Shown piece after piece: positions 1 through 11,077 of a stretch of DNA of 64,000 nt. The notes below the pieces were generated by a model. That model searched no databases, had not been told where the DNA came from, and was given only the letters and a program-made list of their open reading frames with translations. Every line of letters starts with the position of its first letter. Position 1 is the stretch's first letter. A program made the position numbers and the translations under genes. Source of the stretch: Xiphydria camelus (Eukaryota; Arthropoda; Insecta; Hymenoptera; Xiphydriidae). Location: NCBI GenBank assembly GCA_963678675.1, contig OY783192.1, positions 38,843,250-38,907,249 on the forward strand, given 5' to 3'.

Positions 1-822
1 CGGCTCTCGCTTTATAATTCCGTGCAAGACACAACATTCGCGAAGATACAATCAATGTCGAAAATCTCCTCTTGAGATATATCCATGGTTCTCACGAAAA
101 TCCATGTGGGCGTGTATGCGCGCACGCAAATGTATGTTATCGTCCGTTAGACATCGATCGTAGTATGCAATTTAAACTTGATTGACGTGAAATGTTGACA
201 TGATTTCATCGGGAAATTAATTATTGTAACGATGAAATAAAAGCTCTCTTTTCAGAGTAATAGTATGTACAATATATTAAATATCAAACGTGTTTGCGGG
301 TGCGCTTAACACGACAAAAGTTAAGCGGAAAACACGCAAGTGATTCCCATTTCATTGTTCCTCAGAGATGAGATGACTATCAAACCTTCTAGGTTTTCGC
401 GGTCATTGTTATTATAGTAATGAGTATTACTACTCTTGACTTCCAGGTGGTAACTACGTCCGAAATTATTAATTTGCCTACGTTTCGCAAACATTGCGAA
501 CGTCGGCAGAGGTCGACGAGGTTTCACGTCAGTATTAAAACATCATTAGCCCTGATGGAGCAAACACTGCAATGTTTGAATAAACACTATCGTTTAAAAG
601 AACAAGTACAATAATTTTTCGGAACCATACGACACCGAGTAATCCTCGATAATTAGTCCCGTTAAATATTGCGACAGTCAGGAACAATACTTCACAGATA
701 CACGAAAAGGTTCCCAAATACGAATACACGAACGAACTAACGCGCTCGTTCCTTCTCTTTTAAAATATCGATGCTCGATAAAGGCACCCGTTCTAAGCGC
801 GCGCGTTTACCATTTCTAATTC
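1..822. other. Gene-free flank
   Basis: I see no supported gene here. The reading frames are short, low in codon bias and lack domain motifs. The stretch is AT-rich and ends at the TA target site of the mariner relic that follows. Confidence 0.5.
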
Positions 823-824
823 TA

Positions 825-1121
825 CGAAGGCAGAGTGAAAAGTCCGATACTTTTCTAGTAGATGGTGGTGCAATCGGGAAGATGAGTATAAATGGGTATT
901 TGGCGAAAAAAAAAAGTTCTGTTCCACCATGATAATGCACCTACCCATTCGTCTGCCGTTGCATCAGCAAAATTGTTCGATTTGAAGTTCGAATTGCTGC
1001 CGCATCCACCTTATGAAGTGTATTGAGCGGAAAGGCGACTATGTTGAAAAATAAATGAACAATTCATATAAAAAAGATAGTGTTTCATTTAAAAAGTATC
1101 GGACTTTTCACCCTGCCCTCG
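825..1121 (+). mobile_element. Internally deleted mariner element
   Basis: This is a short relic of a mariner-family DNA transposon. The ends are inverted repeats of about 30 bp: the left starts CGAAGGCAGAGTGAAAAGTC and the reverse complement of the right starts CGAGGGCAGGGTGAAAAGTC. TA dinucleotides flank both ends (823-824 and 1122-1123), as expected for mariner insertion. Inside, 916-1026 reads as a transposase piece with the catalytic-domain signature HHDNAPTH followed by LLPHPPY. Position 1016-1054 in the next frame reads CIERKGDYVEK and a stop, the usual transposase C-terminus. The sequence between these motifs and the whole N-terminal half are missing, so the copy is dead. The frame change coincides with the internal deletion junction. 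Direct observation supports the ends and motifs; the family name is established knowledge. Confidence 0.9.
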
Positions 1122-1306
1122 TAATATCTATACTTTCTTCTTACTTACCTACTTTTAGCGTTAACCCTTATAAAATTATTGTTGAAATCTGCAAACAGGC
1201 GCACTCTTGAGTATCCTGATGTATATCACGACCCAACGTCGCATACGCGGGTACAGCGAGTCCGATCACTGCATACTAGACCAGTTACTTCGGTTCGCAC
1301 TGAAGG

Positions 1307-2666
1307 TCACTGCGACGGTTTCTTGCCACTCCTGGAGCTCGACTTCGAATCTTTGGCTTTGCTGGCAAACTTGAAGTGTTTGTCGTCGATTTTCTTGATG
1401 AAATACTGCCTAGACGTGACAGTTTCCTTCCTGCCTATCCTGTCTATGGTCAAGTCTACTCCGTCATAATTCAACTCCTTGTCCGCCTGAAGGGGATGTG
1501 TGAGGACATCAGGGTCTTCCGGATGCGGCACTAGACTCAATCCGCGACTATATTCGTGAATCTCGCATTCAGGGACTGTCGACGTCGCGGAATCAGTTCC
1601 GCTTGATAAATTGTTCGTTTCGTCAACTTTCTTTTCCTCCTTCGATCCTTTCGTAACTCTTACGTCGTAATTGTCGTCACTGTCGTCGCTAGCGTCTTCT
1701 TCTTCTTCTTCTTCTTCTTCTTCTTCTCTTTCTTCTTCTTCGTCTTCTTCTTCTTCTTCTTTTTCTTCTTCTTCGTCTTCAACTTCTTCAACTTTTTCCG
1801 CGTTTTTAGCGATATTTTCTTCGTGCGACCGTTTGAATCCATTTACTTCCAAGTCTTCCAAAGAGATGATGTTATTATTAAGAAGACCGATTATCAAGGC
1901 ATTCTTAGAGAGGCCGTACTTTTTCAGAGCCTCTTTGAACCTTGATACGTCAGTCTTTTTCGACTCGTCAGCCTCTTTCGACTCATCAGTCTTTTTCGAC
2001 TTGTCAGTCTTTTTCGATTTGTCTGTCTTCTTTGATTCGTCAGTCTCCTTGTTCACTTTTTTTGACTTAACCCTCTTTCTTGAAACACCTTTGATCGAAA
2101 ATTCATTTTGACTAGTGGAATCTTCTGACGAAATGCTGGCAACACCCGAGGAATCACTGGAGAGTTTTTTGCTGGCTTGATCTTGACGAATCCTCAAATT
2201 ATGCAGCAAGGTGTCATTCGAATAATCCATTCCGCCGTTTACCTAGAAACGAACGCGTGATCCCGTTTATAACTTTCTTACAATAGAATTGTGTAGAAAA
2301 ACTCCATAAATGCTTGTTTTATCGTATTATGTATACTTACAGCTCGTATAGTTGCAGTCAATTCGTGTTCGTTTGGGAGACAGTCAAACGTGAAACCTTC
2401 GTGAGTATCGTTTTCAAGATCGGTCTCCAGCAACTGTAAGATAAATTGTTTCGATCAGTACACATCGAAACTAAGCTCTGAAGATATTTACACAAAGAAT
2501 GAAGCTCCTCGATAGCTAATACAAATTTATCATCACTCGCCTTTGCATTTTTTGGTGGATTCATCGTCACTTTCGTCGTGTTATCTTTCATGGCCGATAT
2601 AAATTGTACTGATCTCTGCGTGCGAGGAATTTTGGTCGCTTTTATAATATCGCTGTATATATCCAT
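1307..2666 (-). CDS. Unrecognised charged protein with KKTD repeats and acidic tract
   Basis: I do not recognise this protein. The start at 2666 opens with MDIYSDIIKATKIPRTQ. Coding exon 2 is 2341-2433 (31 codons, ending ELTATIRA before a GTAAGTATAC donor). Exon 3 is 1307-2242, entered through TTTCTAG. Exons 2 and 3 join in phase 0. The donor of exon 1 is unresolved: GTTTCG at 2471 gives the right phase but only a 38-nt intron, while the better-looking GTAAATATC at 2491 would need an acceptor inside the called exon 2. Exon 3 holds several SKKTD/SKEAD pentapeptide repeats, then about 50 residues that are nearly all Glu and Asp. It ends in a more ordered-looking tail with VPHPEDPDVLTHPLQ and TSRQYFIKKIDDKHFKF and a basic Ser/Lys-rich C-terminus. 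The mix of basic repeats and a long acidic run resembles chromatin-associated proteins, but that is only composition. Confidence 0.65.
1694..1790. repeat. TTC microsatellite inside a coding exon
   Basis: A nearly pure TTC/CTT trinucleotide run lies in exon 3 of the charged protein gene. Read on the minus strand it encodes the Glu-rich tract, with occasional GAC or AGA interruptions. Length variation here would change the protein by whole residues without breaking the frame. Confidence 0.9.
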
Positions 2667-4524
2667 TTTTTTAAATCGTAATATACCTTAATCTTCTAAA
2701 AATCTGTAATTCCAGATGAGAATAACGCGATTATCATACATTTGAAGGAAAGAAAATGATAAATGTTAGAATTAAGACGAGTCGAATTTTTCAACAATGC
2801 AGCAGATTATATTCAGCTTTCGTATTCAAATATCAAAGAGAAACACATAATTTGTTTTCATAAACACTGTTAACTGTCACATACTTTTTTTTCCTCTCGT
2901 TCTTCCCTTTTGTTTATATGAATTTCTACTGATCCAAATTGGATGTTTGTTGTCTGTTAACGAAACACCATTTTCACACGTATAATATCGCTCAGAGTGA
3001 ATATGAAAGTTTTATAATAAAAAATTATTTATTCCACGTTGTGGCGTTTCTCGTGAACTGTTCGACACGTTCCAGGCATAAGGAACCACGGCGAGCGACT
3101 GACTCACAACGCTCACAACTAGGTATGTTGTTTGTGCAAGACCACTCATATTACCAACGTAAAAATGCATTTATTTCTCCAGGTAGAACTTCTCTCTCGG
3201 GCAGAGGACGCTATATGCAGCCTTACATAACACGGAATTAATTTTTCAAGTAAATTTCAAAACTAATTTCCTTCTGTTAATGAAAGAACAAATGTATCCC
3301 TTTCCTTTTCGATTGCCTTTCTAGTTTTTTTCTCCTTTTTGTGCGTACTCTGACGCATAGGTACAGCATTTGAAAACCGGAACTTATGGAACGTGACGAA
3401 CGGAGCCAATCGCAGTCGTTCCACTGTCTAGTGATTTTCAGCATCCGTGAAATGGCGGCACTGGCTTCGCTCGTTCACTCGTGAACAGTCTTCCGTTCCA
3501 TGGACGCGACCAGACTAACTTTTGTTTAATATTCTAGTTGCACCGCTGCAAGATCGATTATCACCTTCCAAATGCAACCCCCGTGCACTCCTCAGGTGAG
3601 ACTCGCTATTTGAGTGAACCGAAACGTTACCGACAAACGAATATCGTCGTAAATTGTCTCAGTAGCATTGGCTACGACCGGCCCGATAGCGCTTCGAATA
3701 GTTTATTAATATGACCGGCAAGATGCAGTCGTATCTAGATCTGTTCCGATTGAAACAAAAAAAAGCATAGAAGGTACATCGAGTTCTAGTCGAATTGTAT
3801 CTCTATACGACTTTACTCGACGGAGTCATCAATTTGTACGCGCAGTCAATTCAGCGCTTTATAATTTATATATAACTATACCTCATGCTCGCACTCGAGC
3901 CAAGCATAACGTAGTTTCGTGATCGAATAGAGAAACAAATATATCCCCTAAATGAAATCTAGAACCTGTTCGATGGGTTTCAAATAAATCGCAAAGTACA
4001 TAAGGAAAGAGACAGAGAACGCTATAGAGAAATACTCACGTATAACTGTGTAACAAACCTTGTACAGCCAAGCGCGAGGGATGTGAGCGCCCTTCTCTTC
4101 TCTTACCACGCCGAGTCGACACGCATCGTATTTCATACGGAGCGCGTTGGAGCAATTCGCGTTCCGTAATTTATCGTCTATCAATATTAACAAATCTACC
4201 TTATTAGCATGATGTGTCATATCTTAAGGCTATTCGTAGTTTCGTCGAATATAAATTGTAGAGTTCGTTATCAATTATTTGGCTCGATTTGACGAGAAGT
4301 TCCTATTTATTCTTGCGATATAAAAGGTTTGTCGTCCTTGCTCTTCTGCGTTAAATTTTGAGGGCAGTGAATTGAAATATTCACGTTCAAGAGATCATAT
4401 AATATTATTCTAGAAATTTCTTCTGGCCTCATCTCAAAATCTCGTTCACTGAGATGCTATGTTTATTTGTTACAGGTGAACGTTGCTATTGAGCGTACCC
4501 ACGGGTCCGCGAGTTGACAATAAA

Positions 4525-4705
4525 AAATACAATTCGCGTAATAATCCTCAAATACCTCGCGAATCTAAAGCGACGTTCAATGATTGTATCGATGATTAGA
4601 CGTTTCGTATGATTAATAAGTATGAACTTAAGTGCATGCAGATTTCGATACGAAATACAATCCCCGTGATAACCCTTAATATACTCGCGAGATTTAATGG
4701 ACAAT
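4525..4705. repeat. Diverged direct repeat, period about 128 bp
   Basis: AAATACAATTCGCGTAATAA near 4525 recurs as AAATACAATCCCCGTGATAA near 4653, and both are followed by similar text (CCTCAAATACCTCGCGAAT and CCCTTAATATACTCGCGAG). The copies are clearly diverged. Confidence 0.55.
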
Positions 4706-4805
4706 GAATCATTCCGCGTAGTGACATTAAACTATTCCGAAACTCTAGAGAGTCGATGACGTGTTTCGTCTCAATAATTATAGAATGAAAGTAAATAACA
4801 AATGT

Positions 4806-4961
4806 AGACAAGTATAAATGGGAATCCAATATGAAAGAAATTACACAAGATACCGTTGCGATTAAAAGACAATACATAATTATAGACAAGTGGAAGTGGG
4901 AATCCCATATGAAATAACATCCTAAAGATATCGTTGCGATTAAAAGACAATACATAATTAT
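4806..4961. repeat. 78-bp tandem duplication
   Basis: Two head-to-tail copies (4806-4883 and 4884-4961) both begin AGACAAGT and both end with GATTAAAAGACAATACATAA. The last 35 or so bases are identical apart from one change, which suggests a fairly recent duplication. Confidence 0.85.
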
Positions 4962-6145
4962 ATATACCATATAATTACCTAATCACTGATGAAAGACTGA
5001 AAGTGATCCAACGATGTCGTCGAGGGATCGGCTTACACGGACTCCGATATCCTGAGGATAGTCAGGGAGGGCGAGAACGAGAGAATGCTGAGCAGTTGCA
5101 GCGAAAGAAGAATAATAGTATGCAGAGTCGGTAAGCAACATTCAATGTCCTTCCACCCGATTTCTGATACGCACACTTGTGGTGCGATGACAACACTTCG
5201 ACGAATTTGCAGCGAAACCAAATTATATCGACAATTCTCGGTCATTACTGCGTTACGCGCAAAATGTCATTATTTTTCATTGAAATATTCCCTCGAATAT
5301 CGCTACAAATTCTATTTTCTAAAGGAAGGTTTAATCGAAAACATCGATTTCACGGAAACAATTTTCTCTTCAAAGTATGCACGTTCGAACGACGACTCGC
5401 AATTTTTGCTTGGCGCCCGTTCTTTATTATCGCCTTCAGGCGTTTTATAATATCTATACATTTTACGTAGAAAATAAGTTATCACATCACGGTTCATTCA
5501 TCTCATTCGGAAAGCATTAATTTGTTTCTTTTTATTCATTTGATTTTTTAACAGCGCATTAGATTGTTAGTTTTCGGACTTTGCGATCGATTTAATGACT
5601 GACTTTTTTGTAATTAGGTTTCATCCATAAACTAAGGATATTTTTAGACCAAAATTTATTGCAATGAACATAGTCCAACATATTTTCAGAAATAAGAGAA
5701 AGAGAGCAAGAGGGCACTTCGCCTCCTCTTTTTATACTTTCATTTTTCATTGTAAATATACACTGATACTAGCCTTAAAATATTAATTTAAGAAGGAAGG
5801 TTAGCATAGCGTAACAATATGTATTGAAGGTGTGAGTGGAGGTAGGATTTCGAGAATGCTACGGAAAAGCACAATATAATTTAGGGACGAAACCTTTATC
5901 TTATTCATTCTACATTTTAGAATAAGATTTATGATCACTTTAGATATTCGTATTTGTTATAATTAATTCACTTCTTTGAGGCAGTCAAAAGTTGAACTAA
6001 TACCAATTTGTTTTAAAGATTACTCAACTCACCTTTTTCTCGTTCTGTAAGATAAAAACTATTAATTGGTTTGCTTTCAGTTTCAGTTCACCAAACTTCA
6101 ATCTAATACAGCATTATTTTTAATAGATTTAATAATTTGTCTTAA

Positions 6146-6907
6146 GGGGGGAATCAACCCGTAAAATTTTTTTTTTCGATTTTTCGTTTTTTAGCTCAAA
6201 AAATAGAGAATTTCTTCCTCTTTAAAACGATGTATTGTTTTTTACGATACGAGCACCCGTTCGTTCACAGCATCGTTTTTTCTGAACCGATGTCGTAATG
6301 CCCAAGTGCGATATTTGGAACACGAAATTGTTTGAACTGTCTTCTAAGTCGATTTTCTCCACTTCCTGTTTTTTGACCTTGCGCGACACTTTTTTCAAAA
6401 AGTACTGGATGGATTTACTTCATTTTTTTTTGTAAAATGCTCATAAAAGCTTGGTCTTTAATAATAGGAAGCGGTTTGTAAATATTCCAATACATTTAAA
6501 AATTATAGTGCTTTAAACTTGAAATTTTGTAGTAAAAACAAATGTCTAACTTTGAAAATGTGTAACTTTGTCACCAATCATTTTAATTTGATTCTAGTTG
6601 GTATTATTCTTGTTTATAACATACTAAATAAGATGTGCAAAGTCTAAACTCTGTATCTTAAAGAGTTTTAAAAATATCTGTCGCGCAGCACACAGGAAGA
6701 ATTTTTATATGTAATTTTAAGGTTATGTTTACATACCAGCTATGTACATATGTACTAATATTTTGCTCTTCACAATACATTATTTTTAATTGGAAAATTA
6801 TGCTCTTTTTAATGGTGAAAACCGTTTTAAAATCGGCCCAACTAATCAAAAGATATAAAGCTCCAAAGAAAAGTCAATTTTAAGGTATTCAAGGGTTGAT
6901 TCCCCCC
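6146..6907. mobile_element. TTAA-flanked MITE
   Basis: The element has perfect 15-bp terminal inverted repeats, GGGGGGAATCAACCC at 6146-6160 and its exact complement at 6893-6907. TTAA flanks both ends (6142-6145 and 6908-6911). TTAA duplication is the hallmark of piggyBac-type insertion, so a non-autonomous piggyBac-like element is the best guess, although the G-rich end is not the usual piggyBac start. The interior of 762 bp is AT-rich and has no transposase-like frame. Confidence 0.85.
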
Positions 6908-7005
6908 TTAATATCAGCTTCGCATGTCAGGATGAGACTATTAATTGGTTTGCCTTTTATATTCGAAATAACTTTGGAAAGGATCAAAATTTCTAATTCA
7001 ATAAA

Positions 7006-7011
7006 TTTATT
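7006..7011 (-). terminator. Poly(A) signal
   Basis: AATAAA on the minus strand lies 78 bp beyond the stop codon of the small Tyr/Ser-rich protein gene and is a good candidate for its 3' end. Confidence 0.55.
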
Positions 7012-7088
7012 AGGCCAATAGGTATTACAGACAGAATATCCGCGAGTATACTCAACAGTATGATGAGATTGCTCACTCCTAGATAATC

Positions 7089-7319
7089 TTATTTCGAATT
7101 GCCAGAGGGGGGATTATAGGCCGCTCCTCCCTTGCCATCGTTGTAATAAGTCGATCCGTTGGGGTTACTGTAATAGTAACTCCCATCCTGGTTGGAATAG
7201 TGATAGGAATTTCCGTTTGGCGCATCGGACCCAAAGTTCCTGGCGCAATAATGGTTGCCACTTGAATTAGTACCGGACCCCTTGTAGGAGTAAGAGGATC
7301 CTTTGTTGTCTCGCGGCAT
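7089..7319 (-). CDS. Small Ser/Tyr/Asn/Gly-rich insect protein
   Basis: The 76-residue product starts MPRDNKGSSYSYKGSGTN and is built from short polar repeats: SYHYSNQDGSYYYSNPNG and then STYYNDGKGG. There is one Cys, no signal peptide and no membrane segment. I recall a similar small conserved protein family in insects, but I cannot name a function. The start is the first ATG after a clean splice acceptor (TTCCTTGCAG, ending at 7341), so the exon carries 21 nt of leader and the whole CDS. The upstream exon would be noncoding; the best candidate lies near 9200-9445. The intron between them contains two inverted-repeat elements. Repetition of the sentence-like SYHYSN/SYYYSN units and absence of stop codons argue that it is a real gene. 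Confidence 0.75.
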   Translation of the reverse strand: MPRDNKGSSYSYKGSGTNSSGNHYCARNFGSDAPNGNSYHYSNQDGSYYYSNPNGSTYYNDGKGGAAYNPPSGNSK

Positions 7320-7402
7320 TGCTTCTTGATGCAAAAAGATCTGCAAGGAACAAGAGACCGATATCAGCGGACTGATAAATTGTCATAAAAATTTCTAATC
7401 TA

Positions 7403-7798
7403 CGAGGGTGGTCAAGTTTCTGAGCTCAACGTGAAAAATAGCAGCACTCGTCAACGACGGATGGGGAATGTGTTCGTGCATCTTTTGACGTGTACTCACC
7501 AAAATTTCAGCCATTTTGGATGCGCAGTTGTTTGACAATCGCTTGAGTCTGTTGATGTGAGTGCTTTGGTGAAAATGGAAAAATCACAGCTCAATACCTT
7601 GATGCTCGATTTTTTCAATTTTCACCAAAGCACTCACATCGACTGACTCAAAACTATTGTCAAACAACAACTGCGCGTCCAGAATTGTTGAAATTTTGGC
7701 GAGTACATGTCAAAAGATGCACGAATACATTACCCAGCTGTCGTTGATAAGTGTTGCCATTTTCACGTTGAGCTCGGAAACTTATCAGACCACCTGTG
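7403..7798. mobile_element. Foldback mariner-like MITE
   Basis: Almost the whole 396 bp is a hairpin. The left end CGAGGGTGGTCAAGTTTC and the complement of the right end CACAGGTGGTCTGATAAG pair imperfectly, and the arms stay complementary for roughly 185 bp to a short central loop near 7600. TA flanks both ends (7401-7402 and 7799-7800). A CGAGGG-type start with TA target fits mariner-derived MITEs. It sits in the presumed intron of the small Ser/Tyr-rich gene. Confidence 0.85.
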
Positions 7799-7800
7799 TA

Positions 7801-8960
7801 CATGATTGTAAGGAAGGGATATTTAATTGATATATAAAAGTGTAATTGATGTAAATAAATAATTACTTGAGACTCAGTAAGTAATATTTAGTAGGCCCAT
7901 TGATTTTTTCTCTCTATGCATGAAACGAGTAAACGGAAACTTCACTTTGCTAATATTTTACTTTGCATTTTTCGTTAATCGAACATGTTTCTGGAATCGT
8001 CAATAATTTATCCTGCGTTATATAAAACTGGCCACTTTAATTGCATATCACCTACACTCACTATTCAAGTAATTATCGTGCAAGGGTATTGCCGAGAAAG
8101 ACATTTACGATAGATACCTTCACTCCTGATTAAAAATGAGCTTTCAAATGTTCTTATCTGGAAGTTTTAACCCTTTCACTCGTGAATTTTTATTTTTACA
8201 GCCATGCAATTGATATGTATATTCCAGCTCTTCGGGGCTTTAAATTTTTTTTTTTCATTAAAAAAAGAATTTTTTTCATAAATTTAATTTTTTTAGTTTA
8301 TTTATAAATTTAATTTTTAATTTTTATAGCGATATATGCCTTATATACGTTCGTTACAATGTCCACGAATATACTTCTTGTGAACAAACTGTCAGAGAGA
8401 GAATTCTAATTTATGACCTTATATATACATTAATCCACGTGTCCACATTTGTGGTCACCATGAGCGAAAGGGTTAATGAGGTATTGAGAAATTGAGCTTT
8501 TTTATTGTATACTTTCTTGTCCATCAAATTCCTCGCATGCCATCCAAGCGTAAAGTATAAATACGGAGAATTCTTGTGTATAAGGTCTTTGATCGACCCA
8601 AATATCAATAATTCTGGATTAAACGCGAGTGAAACGATGTTATAGAGAAACAATACAAAATTGAATAACCGAAAAGATATTTATCTTAAAATTAACATAT
8701 ACATGAACATATTTTTGTGCATCGAAGAAAAAATGTATGTACAATTACTAAATGTTAATTTGAATGTGGCGAAATAAACACTTCGCAGGGCCAAGAGTCG
8801 TTCATTCAATTCAAACGATTTATCATTCAAATCAAACGGATGTTGCAATTATAGTTAACAGTGATTATTTGCTCGCACCAACGAATTATTTCGCTATATA
8901 TCCAAACCTATATTTATTAACTATAAGTAAACTTCCCTCGATGTATCTAGTATGGTGAAA
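7801..8960. other. AT-rich stretch without recognised genes
   Basis: This part of the presumed first intron is AT-rich, with poly(T) and poly(A) runs around 8245-8320. No exon, RNA gene or element boundary was recognised. Confidence 0.4.
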
Positions 8961-8962
8961 TA

Positions 8963-9150
8963 CAAGCCAGTGGGTGATAAGAGCCAAAGCTAATTTGTAC
9001 AGATATAAAAGGAATAACAAATAAGTCAAGGCGACAGACATTTACGATAGCTCGCTTCGTAAATATCTACCTACAGCTTCTACTGATTTACATTATTCCT
9101 CCTTCGATATCTGCAAAAATTAGCTTTGGCTCTTATCACTCACTGGTTCC
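8963..9150. mobile_element. 188-bp inverted-repeat MITE
   Basis: Left arm CCAGTGGGTGATAAGAGCC (about 8967) and right arm, complement CCAGTGAGTGATAAGAGCC (ending about 9146), pair over about 50 bp, including AAAGCTAATTT. TA is present at both outer edges (8961-8962 and 9151-9152). There is no coding capacity. A Tc1/mariner-type non-autonomous element is likely. Confidence 0.8.
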
Positions 9151-9199
9151 TATTTCTCGATCTCTTCTATATGATTTTAGAACGATAAATTGCACTTAC

Positions 9200-9481
9200 A
9201 CGTCAAGGATTCGAACTAGACTTCGGTGGCGTCTTCGTACTCCGCGCTGTTCTTTCCACAGCTTGAAGTTCTTCTTCTCAGCTCGGCACAAAACCAAATG
9301 ACCAAGGGCGAGGACTGACCGTTGGTCTTAAGCTGTTTCGTCGTAGGGGTGGGAACAATGCCGACCCTCCTCCCCTCCACCACTCTATTACGATTGGCTG
9401 CGATTGCCGATCGACGTCAGTAATTAACACGTTCATTGGTGACGACGAGATGCGTTCTCGGTACTGTTATGTATTATATAT
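9200..9481 (-). promoter_or_regulatory. Candidate TATA promoter and noncoding first exon
   Basis: On the minus strand a TATATAA box lies at 9474-9480. A transcript starting about 30 bp downstream (near 9445) would run to a good donor, GTAAGTGCA, whose first base is 9199. No long frame is open across the proposed exon. The next good minus-strand acceptor that leads into a gene is the one in front of the 76-aa protein. The pairing of this exon with that gene is inference. Confidence 0.4.
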
Positions 9482-10246
9482 GGTGTGGTGAGGGTAGCCC
9501 TCCTCCTAGCTCATATTAAATGTCCAGGAGACCCTCCGCCACCCCACCCCTCTCGACTCGTACAATTAATTCGCAGAAGGATACTAGAAACGGGATTATA
9601 ATGGGCGCCGTCGAATTTTGATCTAACTGTCGGATAGGAGACAATAATTAAATTTACGCCAGAGCCTCGCTTTGTCACGCGATGCAGCTATTCTCGCTTA
9701 ATCCTAATCGCGACCCTTCCGACCTCCGGAATTTGTGGAAAACTCCCTCTAAATAGAAACTCAAGATCCTAGACAATTCCTGCTAATCCTCGAACAGGAC
9801 AAAGTTTATTCACCGTTTTACAGCAGTCCCGCCGTTAAAGCAGTACCGTTTTTCGATAAACCTCGACGTTGACTGTCACGATCTTTCGACCACCTCCACA
9901 TACCCTTCCGTTTTTCTCAAACGGTCGTAGAGTTTCCTCTTGCAAGTCTCTTCTCAATTCCAAAGTTAAATTTACAATTTAAACTGTAAAGCTGGAGAAC
10001 ACGATATTAATGTTATAATCAATAAATATCGTACGAATAAAAACCGTCGGAATGTAGATATATTATATATTATATTATATTTTCCTTCGCGCGATACTTA
10101 CCTACGTGTATCGTTTTCGTCACGGAAGTATCAAGTCGCTCTTTCGAGCTAAAACTCTCTTCGCGACTACATACCAAGAAAAATGACGAGGCTAATGCTC
10201 GCGTCAGGACACGCACGCGTTGCATAACTTCACCTGCAAATAAATT

Positions 10247-10250
10247 GAGA

Positions 10251-10288
<38 letters not shown>
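10247..10288. repeat. (GA)n microsatellite
   Basis: About 40 bp of GA dinucleotide repeat with one GGGA interruption, in intergenic DNA. Confidence 0.95.
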
Positions 10289-10291
<3 letters not shown>

Positions 10292-11077
10292 AACGAATCG
10301 AAGAAATTAATCAATCTATGGTCTTAAAATTTGAAGACAAATCGCGAGTTAGCCTTGATTACTACCTATAGTACTCAGTCGAGGATAATTATATATTAAA
10401 TCTTTTATTAGCAATATAACATTTTATAAAATCAGTATAAAGGACGGCATAATGAATATATAGTACTCCATACAGGCAAATCCAACATTATTTCTGAATA
10501 AGCGGCTTCTACCTCTATATATATATCATACATTTGTATATATATATATATTTATTTATTTATATATCTAACAATAAGTATGCAATAAGATTAGAGATTA
10601 ATTTACTAAAGCTATAGGTACTCCGGCGAGTACGTAATTATTTACATTCTTTTCGGCTAAATTCCATGTACTTCGCGATAGCGATATAGTTTAAATCTAT
10701 TAAATTGCATCGCAATTCAATCGGCACAGTAACGCATCGAAAGAAACGTTGCGCTCGTTCGAAGAGAGAATTGTTACGTATACAATCGATCCTTCTTTAT
10801 TAATCGGCGATTAATATAACCAATATCTAACGACGTTTTATCAGCACCTGAATTAATACTACGTTCGATGGTCCCTCGCGCGAGATAACTCTTCGAGAGT
10901 TGAAATGTTTCTGTAGAAATCTCGACGAATATTCTCTTTCAACGTACACTCTCTCTCCCGTCGTTTGCTTTAACGCGATACTGAATTCGTTTCGTCGTAG
11001 AAGCATAGCTTTGAAAGGTAACCTAACTCAAGATGACGCAATCGCTCCTCCAAACAAACGTCGCGACATAAGCATAA

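Larger units (their letters stand above)
2667..6141. other. Gene-poor intergenic DNA
   Basis: No gene could be supported over this 3.5 kb. The piece before 3600 contains a GC-richer segment with an ATGGCGGC motif at about 3454, possibly a promoter, and a 58-nt AG/GT-bounded open segment near 3537-3594 that I could not connect to other exons. The rest is AT-rich with the two small repeats listed separately. Confidence 0.45.

Noticed and set aside
1671..2111. 146-codon Ser-rich frame on the plus strand
   Set aside because: It is the antisense of the acidic tract and KKTD repeats of the minus-strand gene, created by the TTC microsatellite.
2466..2492. Fixed donor for exon 1 of the charged protein gene
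   Set aside because: The phase-correct donor leaves an intron too short for insects and the better donor is out of phase with the visible acceptor, so I left the boundary open.
3537..3594. Possible small plus-strand exon bounded by TTCTAG and GTGAGAC
   Set aside because: It is open in one frame, but no partner exon or start was found within reach, so a chance match is likely.
3948..4220. 90-codon minus-strand frame with a hydrophobic C-terminal half
   Set aside because: No homology recognised, no splice or promoter context, and AT-rich surroundings. Not enough to call a gene.
9204..9222. tRNA B-box-like GTTCGAATCC on the minus strand
   Set aside because: The flanking bases do not form a T-stem and there is no A-box or acceptor stem at the right distance.
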